NCBI RefSeq assembly: GCF_014199265.1
Contig: NZ_JACIJG010000009.1
Location: 124,001-188,000 of the forward strand
DNA: 64,000 nucleotides
Direction: 5' to 3'
DNA from: Brucella daejeonensis
GTDB taxonomy: Bacteria; Pseudomonadota; Alphaproteobacteria; Rhizobiales; Rhizobiaceae
In this document: positions 33,737-42,531 of the stretch, piece by piece
Layout: each line of letters begins with the position of its first letter
Numbering within the stretch: position 1 is the stretch's first letter
Notes under the pieces: generated by a model
Seen by the model: only the letters and a program-made list of their open reading frames with translations
Told to the model about the DNA's origin: nothing
The model's database searches: none
Translations under genes and position numbers: made by a program

Positions 33737-35038
33737 TTACCGCTCCTCTGTAAGTAGTGCCGGATCGATCAATGTGACGTGCGGGATCGGAATGATGAAC
33801 TTCGCGCCCCATTCGACCACATGCTGCATCTGCCGGATGATCTCGTCCTTGAAGTTCCACGGCAGAATGAGGATGTAATCGGGCCGGTATTTGTCGATCG
33901 CCGAAACGTCGTAGATCGGTATGTGCATTCCCGGCGTGAAACGCCCGTGCTTGTAGGGATTGCGGTCGACCGTGAAATCGAGGAAATCAGTGCCGATGCC
34001 GCAATAGTTCAAGAGCGTGTTGCCCTTGCCCGGCGCGCCATAGCCGCAGATGCGTTTTCCCGCATTCTTGGCCGCGATGAGGAAGGACAGGAGATCGCGC
34101 TTGGTGCGCCGCGTCTTCTCCGCGAACTGTTCGTAGGTCGCCATCTCATTGAGGCCGAAACTCTCCTCGCGCTTGAGAAGCGCGGCAACGCGCGGCCCCG
34201 CCTTTCGCCTGCTGCCGTTACGCGCCAGATAGACCCGCAGCGACCCCCCATGGGTCGGAAGCTCCTCCACGTCGATGATCTTCAGATGATGGCGGTGCGC
34301 CATGAAGCGGATCGTCAGCAGCGAGAAATAGGAAAAATGCTCGTGATAGATAGTGTCGAACTGATTGTACTCGATCAGGTTGGCGAGATGCGGAAACTCC
34401 AGCGTGATCACGCCTTCGGGCTTGAGCAACAATTGCATACCGCGCACAAAGTCATTGAGATCAGGCACTTGCGCCAGAACATTGTTACCGATGATGAGAT
34501 CGGCCCGTCGCCCGGATGCGACCATTTCGGCGGCAAGCTCGGAGCCGAAGAAATCCACATGCGTGGGCACCCCCTTGGCGATTGCCGCTTCGGCGACATT
34601 GGCCGCCGGTTCGATCCCCAGAACCGGAATGCCCTTCGGCAGGAAATGCTGGAGCAGATAGCCGTCATTGCTGGCGATCTCGACCACGAAACTGTCGCCG
34701 TTCAGCTCCAGCTTTTCCGTGATGTCGTCGACATAGTTCCTCGCGTGGCTGACCCAGCTCGTGGCGAAGGACGAGAAATAGGCATATTCGGTGAAGATTT
34801 CGGCGGGCGTGAAATATTCCTTGAGCTGCACGAGGTAACAATGATCGCAGACGAGCGCATAGAGCGGATAATAAGGCTCCATGCGGTCGAGATGGTCCGC
34901 CGTGACGAAGCTTTCGCAAGGCGGCGACATTCCGAGATCGACGAAAGTGTGCTTGAGCAGTTTACCGCACAGGCGACAGCCGGTCTGTTCTTGCGCCATG
35001 CTCGTACTCCGCGAAATAGCCGGCGTCTGGATGGTCAT
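33737..35038 (-). CDS. Sugar C-methyltransferase-like SAM enzyme (NovU/TylCIII type)
   Basis: The 433-residue protein has the three-part layout of sugar C-methyltransferases: an N-terminal zinc domain (CRLCGKLLKHTFVDLG and CDHCYLVQL), a central SAM fold (VVEIASNDGYLLQHF, GIEPAANVAEAA, EFPHLANLIEYNQFDTIYHE) and a C-terminal domain with ICGYGAPGKGNTLLNYCGIG. NovU, TylCIII and relatives place a methyl group on carbon 3 or 5 of a nucleotide-linked keto-sugar. The start may be 35038 (AGGCGAGG upstream) or 34999 (CGGAG upstream). It heads the operon with the nucleotidyltransferase and PIG-L genes and suggests a branched-chain sugar. Confidence 0.85.
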   Translation of the reverse strand: MTIQTPAISRSTSMAQEQTGCRLCGKLLKHTFVDLGMSPPCESFVTADHLDRMEPYYPLYALVCDHCYLVQLKEYFTPAEIFTEYAYFSSFATSWVSHARNYVDDITEKLELNGDSFVVEIASNDGYLLQHFLPKGIPVLGIEPAANVAEAAIAKGVPTHVDFFGSELAAEMVASGRRADLIIGNNVLAQVPDLNDFVRGMQLLLKPEGVITLEFPHLANLIEYNQFDTIYHEHFSYFSLLTIRFMAHRHHLKIIDVEELPTHGGSLRVYLARNGSRRKAGPRVAALLKREESFGLNEMATYEQFAEKTRRTKRDLLSFLIAAKNAGKRICGYGAPGKGNTLLNYCGIGTDFLDFTVDRNPYKHGRFTPGMHIPIYDVSAIDKYRPDYILILPWNFKDEIIRQMQHVVEWGAKFIIPIPHVTLIDPALLTEER

Positions 35039-35360
35039 GCGTCATACCTCGCCTGTCCCGTCCCGTCAGGGCCAAGGGTTGTTTCCGATCCCGTCGGATG
35101 ACCAAAACTACTAAGCGGTCTAAAAATTTCCGAGACTGTCATGGGGGGCGAGCCATACATACCATCGGGCGCAACCTTCACCGGACGGACTAGCGGGGAC
35201 AGATACCCGATCTGCGCCCTATGGCGACGCAGGCGTAGGAACTTAAGCCTTTTGGTCGAGACGGCATCGCCATGGGGTGGGCCATATGCTTCGAAGAAGG
35301 TTCTATCGCCGCGTTTTCCCGCTGTCAGAATGCGCCGATACCGCAATCGGGGCGAGTTCC
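35039..35360. other. 322-bp divergent control region
   Basis: The gap separates the C-methyltransferase operon (-) from the RmlC-like epimerase gene (+). No gene is convincing; a frame extending the epimerase upstream of 35361 is Arg-rich and unlike the family. GGCGAGTTCC provides a weak ribosome site before 35361. I find no clear palindrome or promoter pair. Confidence 0.5.
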
Positions 35361-35885
35361 ATGCGTTTCCATCCGCTCGATATAGACGGCGCCTGGTTCA
35401 TCGAGCCTGACCGGCTCGAGGACGAACGCGGCTGGTTCGCGCGCGCCTATTGCGAAGCCGCCTTTGCCGAGCGGCGTATGGAAACCCGTTTTCCCCAGCA
35501 CAGCCTTTCCTTCTCCCGCAGGAAGGGAACGCTGCGCGGCCTGCATTATCAAAGCGAACCGCATTCGGAGACCAAGCTCGTCGCCTGCCTGCAAGGGGCG
35601 ATCTGGGACGTTCTGGTCGATCTTCGCCCGCATTCGCCAACCTTCCGGCGCTGGACCGGAATGGAGCTTTCAGCGAATAATGGCGTCCAGCTCTATATTC
35701 CCGAAGGCTGCGCGCACGGTTTCCAGACGCTTACGCCGGATGTGCTCATGCGGTACATGATCTCGAAACCTTATGCGCCTGATCATGCAACGGGTCTGCG
35801 CTATGACGACCCAGCGCTCGGCATCGCGTGGCCGAACAAGCCAAGCGTCATTTCCGACAGGGATCTGGCGTGGCCGCCGCTTTGA
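35361..35885 (+). CDS. RmlC-like nucleotide-sugar 3,5-epimerase
   Basis: Starting at the ATG at 35361, the 174-residue cupin has DERGWFARAYCEAAF, KGTLRGLHYQ with the catalytic His, GAIWDVLVDLRPHSPTF and YIPEGCAHGFQTL, followed by GLRYDDPALGIAWP, all hallmarks of dTDP-4-dehydrorhamnose 3,5-epimerases. It epimerises a 4-keto sugar nucleotide. Next to a cytidylyltransferase-like gene and a C-methyltransferase it may act on a CDP-linked intermediate rather than on dTDP. Its 3' end overlaps the convergent DUF4910 gene by 38 bases. Confidence 0.87.
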   Translation: MRFHPLDIDGAWFIEPDRLEDERGWFARAYCEAAFAERRMETRFPQHSLSFSRRKGTLRGLHYQSEPHSETKLVACLQGAIWDVLVDLRPHSPTFRRWTGMELSANNGVQLYIPEGCAHGFQTLTPDVLMRYMISKPYAPDHATGLRYDDPALGIAWPNKPSVISDRDLAWPPL

Positions 35886-37200
35886 GGAGATCGGCAGCGC
35901 GAAGCCGGTCGGCAGCATCGGCAAGCACTGCAAATGGCAGTTTCGACCGCTCCGCCATGTCGAGTATGGAACAGGCGCCATCTGCCAGATTGAGCACCCA
36001 GAGCATCGCCATCGCGTCTCGCGCCGCACGCCCGTCGCCGCCCGTGCTGCCATAAAGACCGCGCCGCCCAAGCTGCGGCTCGCCCTTTGGAGAAGTGTTC
36101 AGTGGATTCCAGTTTCTCTCTGCGATTTCAATGGCCTGCATAATCATGTTGAAAGACTGATCGAGACAGTCCGGCCGGATGAAATCCAGATTGTCGGCTG
36201 ACGTATGATATTCGGGAAAAGCACCGTAGAGACTGCGCTGGAACATACCGACCGGCAGGTTGAACCCCGGCGAGCAGAATTGCCGCTCGTCATATCCATA
36301 GGGCCAGAAGTCGTGCATCGCCGCGCCGGGAAGCCCGCATTCCGCGAGCACATGGCCCATGATACGGTCGATCCCGGCATCGCCGCGACGACTGCGCTTG
36401 TAATTGGGCCCGCCTGCATCGCCGACGCAAGCGAGCACCAGCCCGTGCCGCACGCGGTCCAGCCCGCCCTCGTTTTGCCTGAGCCATGCCAGCGCGCCGA
36501 ATGTCGCCGGGCCGAAAAGCAGGCGATAGGTAAGGCGCGTGCGCCGCGATTGCAGCACCTCCCCCAGCCGGGTCAGAAGCGCCAGTCCCGAGCAATTGTC
36601 GTTGGCAAGCGACGGGTGACAGAGATGCGCGGAGAGGATGAAGGTTTCGTCCGTTTCGCCCCGATGAACGAACTCCCCGAAGGCGAGAAAGCCGTCGCGG
36701 CGCTCCGCATCGATCATGACGTCATATTCGCCGTCCGGCATTGCGACAAGGGCGTCATGCGCCATGCAGAAGCCCCACCCTTCCGTGTGATAGCAGGTGC
36801 GATAAGGAATGAGGTCCGGCTGGTCCGGCAGCGTGTGAATATGATCCTTCAGCGCGCCAAGCGGCATCCGCGCCCTGACCGGCATGCTGAAATTCACCAC
36901 ATGCAGGTTGTGACGGGCGAAATCGACGATGCGATTGCCCTGCATGTCCGCGATATAGGCTTCGCGGACAGACCATTCCTGCGGCGCCTTCCAGTCGTAA
37001 AGCTGCGTGCCGCTGGCAACCTCATGGATCGCCAGCGGCAGATGCTCCGCGATGATGGCAAGCGTTTCGCGCACGCCCTCGCCGGCAAGGCTGCGGCAGA
37101 GCGGATAGAGCCGTGCGGCGAGATCGTAAATGACCACCCCGTTCGACGGAGGCGAAGCCCCCGCCTCGCCCGTTGCGCGATCTGCCCGCCTGTCCATCAT
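35848..37200 (-). CDS. DUF4910 aminopeptidase-fold protein
   Basis: The 450-residue protein belongs to a poorly characterised family related in fold to M28 zinc peptidases. [16 protein letters not shown] (His192, His195, Asp201) and PEYHTSADN (His332) supply metal ligands. Where M28 peptidases have the catalytic Glu pair, this protein reads [12 protein letters not shown], with no acid. A C-terminal winged-helix-like tail follows. The gene overlaps the epimerase gene downstream on the opposite strand, and its ATG overlaps the stop of the NAD-epimerase gene by four bases. In this setting it may hydrolyse an amide on a sugar rather than a peptide; this is inference, and no such reaction is established to my knowledge. 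Confidence 0.78.
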   Translation of the reverse strand: MMDRRADRATGEAGASPPSNGVVIYDLAARLYPLCRSLAGEGVRETLAIIAEHLPLAIHEVASGTQLYDWKAPQEWSVREAYIADMQGNRIVDFARHNLHVVNFSMPVRARMPLGALKDHIHTLPDQPDLIPYRTCYHTEGWGFCMAHDALVAMPDGEYDVMIDAERRDGFLAFGEFVHRGETDETFILSAHLCHPSLANDNCSGLALLTRLGEVLQSRRTRLTYRLLFGPATFGALAWLRQNEGGLDRVRHGLVLACVGDAGGPNYKRSRRGDAGIDRIMGHVLAECGLPGAAMHDFWPYGYDERQFCSPGFNLPVGMFQRSLYGAFPEYHTSADNLDFIRPDCLDQSFNMIMQAIEIAERNWNPLNTSPKGEPQLGRRGLYGSTGGDGRAARDAMAMLWVLNLADGACSILDMAERSKLPFAVLADAADRLRAADLLKAAATPDPCRK

Positions 37201-38258
37201 GCCGTTGCCCGTAGCGGCTGCGCATCTTCCTCCACCCGCCGCAGGGCGCCGTCCAGAACGCCCTCGGCGATGAGCTTTCGTATATGCGCGATGCGCTGGA
37301 AACGCGGGCCTTCGAATTCCTCAAGCGTGAGCGTCGAGCGGCTATAGGCGGCGAGAAGTTCGCGAGCGCCCGCCACCGCATCCCATTCGGGTTTCGCTTC
37401 GGGAAGCACCCGCGCCAGCTTTTCGAAACTGACCCGATAGGAACGCGTGTCCGGCCCGGCATCCTCGGCATATTCCAGACGGCAGTCCGGCACATTGTCG
37501 GCGACAATCCGGGCAATATCGCGGATACGATAATTATGCGCCGTGGTGCCGACATTGAAGGCCTCGTTCCACACCTTGTCGCGCGGGGCTTCCATCGCGG
37601 CCATGAAGGCGCGCGAAATGTCCCTTATATGGACGATGGGCCGCCATGGCGTACCGTCCGATTTGAGATAGATCAGCCCCTTGGTCACCGCCCAGGCCAC
37701 GAGATTGTTGAGCACGATATCGAAGCGCAGGAAGGGCGAAACGCCATAGGCGGTCGCCGGGCGCAGGTAGACCGGGCAGAAGCTCGCATCCGCCAGTTCT
37801 CGGATTTCCTGCTCGGCCCGCACCTTCGAGCGGCCATAGGCCGTGACCGGCTTCAATTCGCCGGTCTCATCGATCAGCTCGGCATCGCTGACACCGTAAT
37901 TGCTGCACGAGGAGGCAAGGAGAAAGCGTCCGACGCCTGCCTCCCTGGCGGCTTTGGCCATGGCGACGCTTGCCCGGTGATTGATGTCGTAGGTCAGTTC
38001 TTCGTTGAGATTGCCCAGCGGATCGTTGGACAGGGCGGCGAGATGGATGACGGCATCCAGCCCCTCCAGATCGCGCGGCGACACATCGCGCACATCCTTG
38101 CGGATGGTCGGCACATTCATGACCGCGCCGCCCTGTTCAAAAAGACAATGTTCGTAAAGACCGATGTCGTAGCCGTACACCTCATGCCCCGCATCGATCA
38201 GCACCGGCACCATGACCGACCCGATATAGCCCTGATTTCCCGTCACCAGCACTTTCAT
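37197..38258 (-). CDS. NAD-dependent sugar epimerase/dehydratase
   Basis: The ATG at 38258 follows GAGGAGTC and gives 353 residues. The extended short-chain dehydrogenase features are [44 protein letters not shown] and the catalytic Tyr-x3-Lys in [28 protein letters not shown] is a common family motif. It could supply a dehydratase, epimerase or reductase step on the nucleotide sugar made by the cytidylyltransferase-like enzyme, perhaps filling the place of the missing 4,6-dehydratase. It is the first gene of a two-gene operon with DUF4910. Confidence 0.85.
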   Translation of the reverse strand: MKVLVTGNQGYIGSVMVPVLIDAGHEVYGYDIGLYEHCLFEQGGAVMNVPTIRKDVRDVSPRDLEGLDAVIHLAALSNDPLGNLNEELTYDINHRASVAMAKAAREAGVGRFLLASSCSNYGVSDAELIDETGELKPVTAYGRSKVRAEQEIRELADASFCPVYLRPATAYGVSPFLRFDIVLNNLVAWAVTKGLIYLKSDGTPWRPIVHIRDISRAFMAAMEAPRDKVWNEAFNVGTTAHNYRIRDIARIVADNVPDCRLEYAEDAGPDTRSYRVSFEKLARVLPEAKPEWDAVAGARELLAAYSRSTLTLEEFEGPRFQRIAHIRKLIAEGVLDGALRRVEEDAQPLRATA

Positions 38259-38377
38259 GTCCGACTCCTCAAGCTTCAGTAAATGTATGTTAGCGAGCAC
38301 CAATGAGGGCGGCGAGTTGACCGAAGGCATGTCCGGTTAGGACAAGCGTTTATGAGAGGCGCGAAAGGGCGTATCGC

Positions 38378-39703
38378 CTACCCCTTTCGGATGGGCTGCA
38401 ATCGCGCGGCGTCCCCGATCAGAAGCAGCCAGTCGCTGCGTTGGGCGTAGGGACGGTCCGGCGGCGGCGTAAAGTGGAGCACTCCCCCGTCATTCACGAC
38501 GACCGGCTGCGCCTGCCTTATCCCGCCCGAGGCAGGATCGAACCAGAGCGCCTGCCGGTCGCCGCGCACCGCGCTCTTCCTCACCCGGAAATCGTCCCCT
38601 TCACCATAGATGACGGTCAGGCTGCGGTCGGGCAGCGCCGCCGCATAGCCCTTCCCGTCGGCGAGGATGTCGTTCTCGCTATCCGGTTCGAGCTGCGGCC
38701 AGGGAAGCCTGTCGAACAGCCGCTTCAGTACCGTCATCGACCGCGCACCCGGACTGTTCAGCGCCTCGCGCCAGCTTTGATCGGCGGTAAAGACACCGGG
38801 ACCGGTGAAATGCCAGACCGGATTATTGCCGAAGAACTGTCCCGCCGCGCCCGCCAGGAGCGCGCCATAGGCGTTGCGCCGGACCATGCGCGCAGTCGTA
38901 TCCCGCTCGAATTCATAGGCACTTTCCAGCAGAATGACGGGCATTGCCGCCGCCTGCCGCCGTGCGGCCAGCACCGCATGAACGTCGCCATAGCTATAGA
39001 CCGTGTCCAGGCCGAACCATGGCTCGCCGCGCCAGATTTCCGCTGTATTGCTGTCGCGGCCCGAATGAACAGTCTGGAGAACGCCCGGCGCACCGCGCGC
39101 AATGCCTTGGGCAAGGCTTGAGACGAGCCGCCGGTCGGGCGCATCGAAGTCGCCGCCCATCACCCAGACGATGTTTCGAAACTGTGCGAAGCGCTGGGCC
39201 ACCGCCTCGCCATAAGCGCGCATCGCGTCCGGCCCTGCGGCTTCCGCTTCCGAAAACCAGCCCTGATCGCCACCGTTCACGCCGAGATAGGCCGGGGCGA
39301 GGAAGACCGCCAGCCCAAGCTTCTGCGCTTCGCCGATCACCCCGGCGGCATGATCGAAATAGGCCGGATCGAGCCTGCCGAAGGCCTTTCCCGCGAAAGG
39401 CCGATCGCCATAGGCGTTCGCGGGCGGATTGCTGGAAAAACGCTTCTCGATCAGATTGACCAGAATGGTGTTGAAACCCCTCGCCTTCCGGTCGCGCAGA
39501 TAGGTTTCGGCATCCTCGCGCTTCAGTTCCGCGATGAGGGACCAGGCCGTGTCGCCCTGCAACAGGAATGGCGCGCCGGTCGCATCCTCGAAAAAGCGAT
39601 GACTGCGGCTGACGCGGAGCGGAAACGCGACGTCGGCAAGTGCCGCGCCGGCCGTCGCGACGGACACCATGCCCGCGATGAGCGCCACGACGAGAAATCT
39701 CAT
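38378..39703 (-). CDS. Secreted DUF4038 glycoside hydrolase-like protein
   Basis: The 441-residue protein has a Sec signal (FLVVALIAGMVSVATAGAAL, cut near ALADV). Its TIM-barrel has DTAWSLIAELKREDAETYL and RKARGFNTILVNLIEKR, with NIVWVMGGDFD later, as in DUF4038 proteins, which include GH140 apiosidases. A C-terminal beta domain (collagen-binding-like, QALWFDPASGG) follows. It is probably periplasmic and could trim or release the polysaccharide built by this locus. Its ATG overlaps the aminotransferase stop, so it is co-expressed. The exact glycosidic bond is unknown. Confidence 0.8.
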   Translation of the reverse strand: MRFLVVALIAGMVSVATAGAALADVAFPLRVSRSHRFFEDATGAPFLLQGDTAWSLIAELKREDAETYLRDRKARGFNTILVNLIEKRFSSNPPANAYGDRPFAGKAFGRLDPAYFDHAAGVIGEAQKLGLAVFLAPAYLGVNGGDQGWFSEAEAAGPDAMRAYGEAVAQRFAQFRNIVWVMGGDFDAPDRRLVSSLAQGIARGAPGVLQTVHSGRDSNTAEIWRGEPWFGLDTVYSYGDVHAVLAARRQAAAMPVILLESAYEFERDTTARMVRRNAYGALLAGAAGQFFGNNPVWHFTGPGVFTADQSWREALNSPGARSMTVLKRLFDRLPWPQLEPDSENDILADGKGYAAALPDRSLTVIYGEGDDFRVRKSAVRGDRQALWFDPASGGIRQAQPVVVNDGGVLHFTPPPDRPYAQRSDWLLLIGDAARLQPIRKG

Positions 39704-41055
39704 CGCATTGTCTGCGGATAGGCGGTCGCCTCGTTGAAACGGCGATAGACCACCTGCGACGGGCGCCCGGTCAGGTAGGTATGGACGCCGTCATCGAGCG
39801 CCCTTGCATAAATGCCGAGCGCGCCGTCGATGGCGTCCACCGTGCGGGCGATGTCCGTGTCGCTATGGGTGTAGCTCACCACCAGCGACGGCATCAGCAC
39901 GCCGCGGCGGATCGTTTCCTGAAGGAACAGCGTGCGGAAGGCCTGCGAAGGCTCACCCTTCCGGTCAAGCGTCGCATAGGCAAGGCAGCAGGGCCGCCCG
40001 GACAGGCGGACATGGTCCTGAAGGCCATGACGCGCAATGGCCTCGTTCACCCCTTCGGCGAGTTTCGCCCCCTGTTCGTAGAGCCGTTCGATCACCGGTT
40101 CGTCGCGATAGATCGCGATGGTCGCCATTGCCGCCGCAAGGGAATGGGTTTCCGCGCCATGCGTGGTCGAGAGCAGGAATACGCGCGGATGGTCGGTCTG
40201 GATCAGCCCGCCAAGCTGCATATATTCCGCCTTGCCAGCCAGCGCGGAAATGGCGAAGCCGTTGCCCATCGCCTTGCCGAAACAGGACAGGTCCGGCACG
40301 ATCCCGTAGAGCTTTTGCGCCCCGCGCCGGTGCCAGCGAAAGCCCGTGATCATCTCGTCCAGAATGAATAGCGCGCCGTTTTCATGCGCGATGCGTCTTG
40401 CTTCATGCAAAAAATCGCCACGCGGCTCGTCGGCGCGCGCAGGTTCCAGGATGATCGCCGCAATGCGTCCGGGATAGTCGTCGAACAGCGCCTGCACACT
40501 GGCGATGTCGTTGTAGCGGAATGTCGCAGTCAGGGCTGAAACGGTGGCCGGAATGCCCGCATTCATCTTCGTCGTGCCGATAAACCAGTCATCCGTCGAA
40601 AAGAACGGATGATCGGCGCAACAGGCGATCATGTCGCGCCCCGTATAGGCGCGGGCGAGCCGGACCGCGCCGGACGTCGCGTCCGAGCCGTCCTTGCAGA
40701 ACTTCACCATTTCCGCGCCATCGATCAGGTCCAGAAAGCTTTCGGCACATTCGACCTCCATGGCGCCGGGGCGCGTGAAATTGCAGCCGTCCTGCAACGC
40801 GTCGCGCACGGCGCGCAGCACCGGCGGATAGGCATGGCCCAGCCCAACGGCGCGATTTCCCATGCCATATTCGATATATTCATTGCCATCGACGTCGAAG
40901 ACATGCGAGCCGGAACCACGCTGGATAAAGCCCGGCGCCAGAACCGGATACTGGTCGTCGCCCTTGGCATAGGTGTGGCACCCGCCCGGAATGAGCGCGT
41001 GGGCCTTGCTTCCCAGAAGCTGGGAATTGCGGAACTGGGATGTGAAAAGGTTCAT
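39700..41055 (-). CDS. Class III PLP aminotransferase, glutamate-1-semialdehyde aminomutase-like
   Basis: The 451-residue protein shows the class III pattern: GSHVFDVDGNEYIEYGMG, KFCKDGSDATSGAVRLARAY for phosphate binding, LFILDEMITGFRW with the Asp that contacts the pyridine nitrogen, and LSCFGKAMGNGFA with the PLP lysine. AAAGGAG precedes the ATG. It is not the housekeeping HemL type by context, because it sits among surface-sugar genes. Such HemL-like enzymes occur in O-antigen loci and may aminate a keto sugar or a substituent. The substrate is unknown. Confidence 0.85.
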   Translation of the reverse strand: MNLFTSQFRNSQLLGSKAHALIPGGCHTYAKGDDQYPVLAPGFIQRGSGSHVFDVDGNEYIEYGMGNRAVGLGHAYPPVLRAVRDALQDGCNFTRPGAMEVECAESFLDLIDGAEMVKFCKDGSDATSGAVRLARAYTGRDMIACCADHPFFSTDDWFIGTTKMNAGIPATVSALTATFRYNDIASVQALFDDYPGRIAAIILEPARADEPRGDFLHEARRIAHENGALFILDEMITGFRWHRRGAQKLYGIVPDLSCFGKAMGNGFAISALAGKAEYMQLGGLIQTDHPRVFLLSTTHGAETHSLAAAMATIAIYRDEPVIERLYEQGAKLAEGVNEAIARHGLQDHVRLSGRPCCLAYATLDRKGEPSQAFRTLFLQETIRRGVLMPSLVVSYTHSDTDIARTVDAIDGALGIYARALDDGVHTYLTGRPSQVVYRRFNEATAYPQTMR

Positions 41056-41067
41056 GCCCGTCTCCTT

Positions 41068-42288
41068 TCAGGCGCCTGCATGGAGGCGTTCGCGCATCTG
41101 CCGCAACCAGTTCTTGACCGGTTTCGGCAGGCGGCTTCTCAAACTCGAATGCAGCGCCGCCGGCATCGCCCATTGCGATAGTGGCAATGGCGACGCTATC
41201 GGCGGGCGGTCCCGCTCCAGATTTTCCAGAAGCGCGGCATAGGTGCGCCCGACCGCATCATTGTCGAAGGTCGTCGCGACTTTTTGCGCCGCCGCATCCG
41301 CCATGCGGGCGCGCAGCGCCGGGTCCGCCGCCAGACGGTCGATATGCGCAGCCGCCTGCCTGCAATTGCCTATGGCGAACAGGAAGCCGTCCTCGCCGTC
41401 GCGGACAATGGTGTCGGTTACGCCCGCAATCCTCGACGCCACGGCGGGACAGCCCTCGCTCATCGCCTCGATCAGCGTCATGCCGAAACCTTCATAGCGC
41501 GACGGCATGACCATCGCATCGTGCTCGCGCGCCAGACGGGGCACGTCGCAAGGCGCGACCCAGCCCCGGAACGAAACCCGCTCGCCGAACGGCGCCAGAC
41601 GGCGGCGCAGTTCGGGCAGGTCCGGCCCGTCTCCCGCGACGGTCAGGTGGTAGCGGCATTTGAGTTCCCGAAGAATATGCGGCAACCAGAACACGCCCTT
41701 GGAACTGTCTTCGATCCGCCCGAAACACAGAATCCGCAGCGGCAATCCGTCGGCGGCACCGCGTTCGGGCACCGGACGGGGGCGGCGCGTCAGCCCGTGC
41801 GGAATGGCGAGCGTGCGCATGGCATCGAAACCGTGCAGCCGCACCAGATCGTCGCGGCAGCGCCGCGAGACGCCGACGGTCGCATGGACATGATCGCGGA
41901 TCGCCCGCGCCGCCGCATAGGTGCCGGGCGTGATGTTGTGGACGATCATGACGCGCAAAATGTCGGCAGGAAGATAGCGTACCAGATTGGTTTCGAAGCG
42001 CTGCGAGAGCACATTGACGAAAACCGCGTCGAAGCGGTTCTCGCGCAGGAAGTCCATCATGCGCCTGGCGCGGGTGCCCTCGTCCAGAACGCCCATCCGG
42101 TCGATTGCGTCTCCGTGGCGCTGCGCATCTTCCAGCCCCGGCCCGTCCGGCAGCATGACCGCATCGCCCGGCGCGCCTGAAGCCAGCCAGCGCAACTCCA
42201 CGCCGGACCGGGCAAGCGACGCGCGCAGATTGGTAAACACCGTATAGGTGCCGCCGATATGCGGACGAACGAAGTAAGCACATTTCAT
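41068..42288 (-). CDS. Glycosyltransferase family 4
   Basis: The ATG at 42288 gives 406 residues with an N-terminal HIGGTYTVFTNLRASLA loop, a middle RILCFGRIEDSSKGVFW and the donor-site SRYEGFGMTLIEAMSEGCP with the E-x7-E pair, a textbook GT4 layout. It transfers a sugar to the growing repeat unit on the cytoplasmic side of the membrane. It lies 12 bases upstream of the aminotransferase gene in the same direction and probably begins that operon. A strong hairpin (42321-42346) lies in its 5' region. Confidence 0.88.
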   Translation of the reverse strand: MKCAYFVRPHIGGTYTVFTNLRASLARSGVELRWLASGAPGDAVMLPDGPGLEDAQRHGDAIDRMGVLDEGTRARRMMDFLRENRFDAVFVNVLSQRFETNLVRYLPADILRVMIVHNITPGTYAAARAIRDHVHATVGVSRRCRDDLVRLHGFDAMRTLAIPHGLTRRPRPVPERGAADGLPLRILCFGRIEDSSKGVFWLPHILRELKCRYHLTVAGDGPDLPELRRRLAPFGERVSFRGWVAPCDVPRLAREHDAMVMPSRYEGFGMTLIEAMSEGCPAVASRIAGVTDTIVRDGEDGFLFAIGNCRQAAAHIDRLAADPALRARMADAAAQKVATTFDNDAVGRTYAALLENLERDRPPIASPLPLSQWAMPAALHSSLRSRLPKPVKNWLRQMRERLHAGA

Positions 42289-42531
42289 GGCCGCAACCCT
42301 GTTGCCTGCGCGGGGAAAGACTTCGAGGGAAAACGCTCCCTCGAAGCCTTCGTCTGGTATATCGGGGGGCAATAGATATACCGCTTGCCAGTGTATCGAA
42401 ATCGCGCCGCCGCGTATTTCGACTATCAGGGGTAGGACCCATCCTACATTAGAGGATGGTGTTCACCCTTCTGCCAGTTTTCCCGCAGGCCCGTCTGGCC
42501 TTAGCCTATCTGCCCAGCGGGAGACACGCGC
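42289..42531. promoter_or_regulatory. Divergent control region with hairpin and palindrome
   Basis: Between a GT4 gene (-) and a pyruvyl transferase gene (+) lie a perfect 10-bp hairpin, CTTCGAGGGA with TCCCTCGAAG (42321-42330 and 42337-42346), and a perfect palindrome, GTAGGA-CCCA-TCCTAC (42432-42447). The hairpin would fold in the GT4 mRNA leader. The palindrome lies about 85-145 bases from both starts, a position suited to a dimeric regulator such as the LuxR-type protein of this locus; that link is inference. Confidence 0.5.

Noticed and set aside
39700-41055. Housekeeping HemL (glutamate-1-semialdehyde aminomutase)
   Set aside because: The fold matches, but the gene lies in a surface-sugar operon, and alphaproteobacteria of this kind make 5-aminolevulinate by the HemA glycine route.
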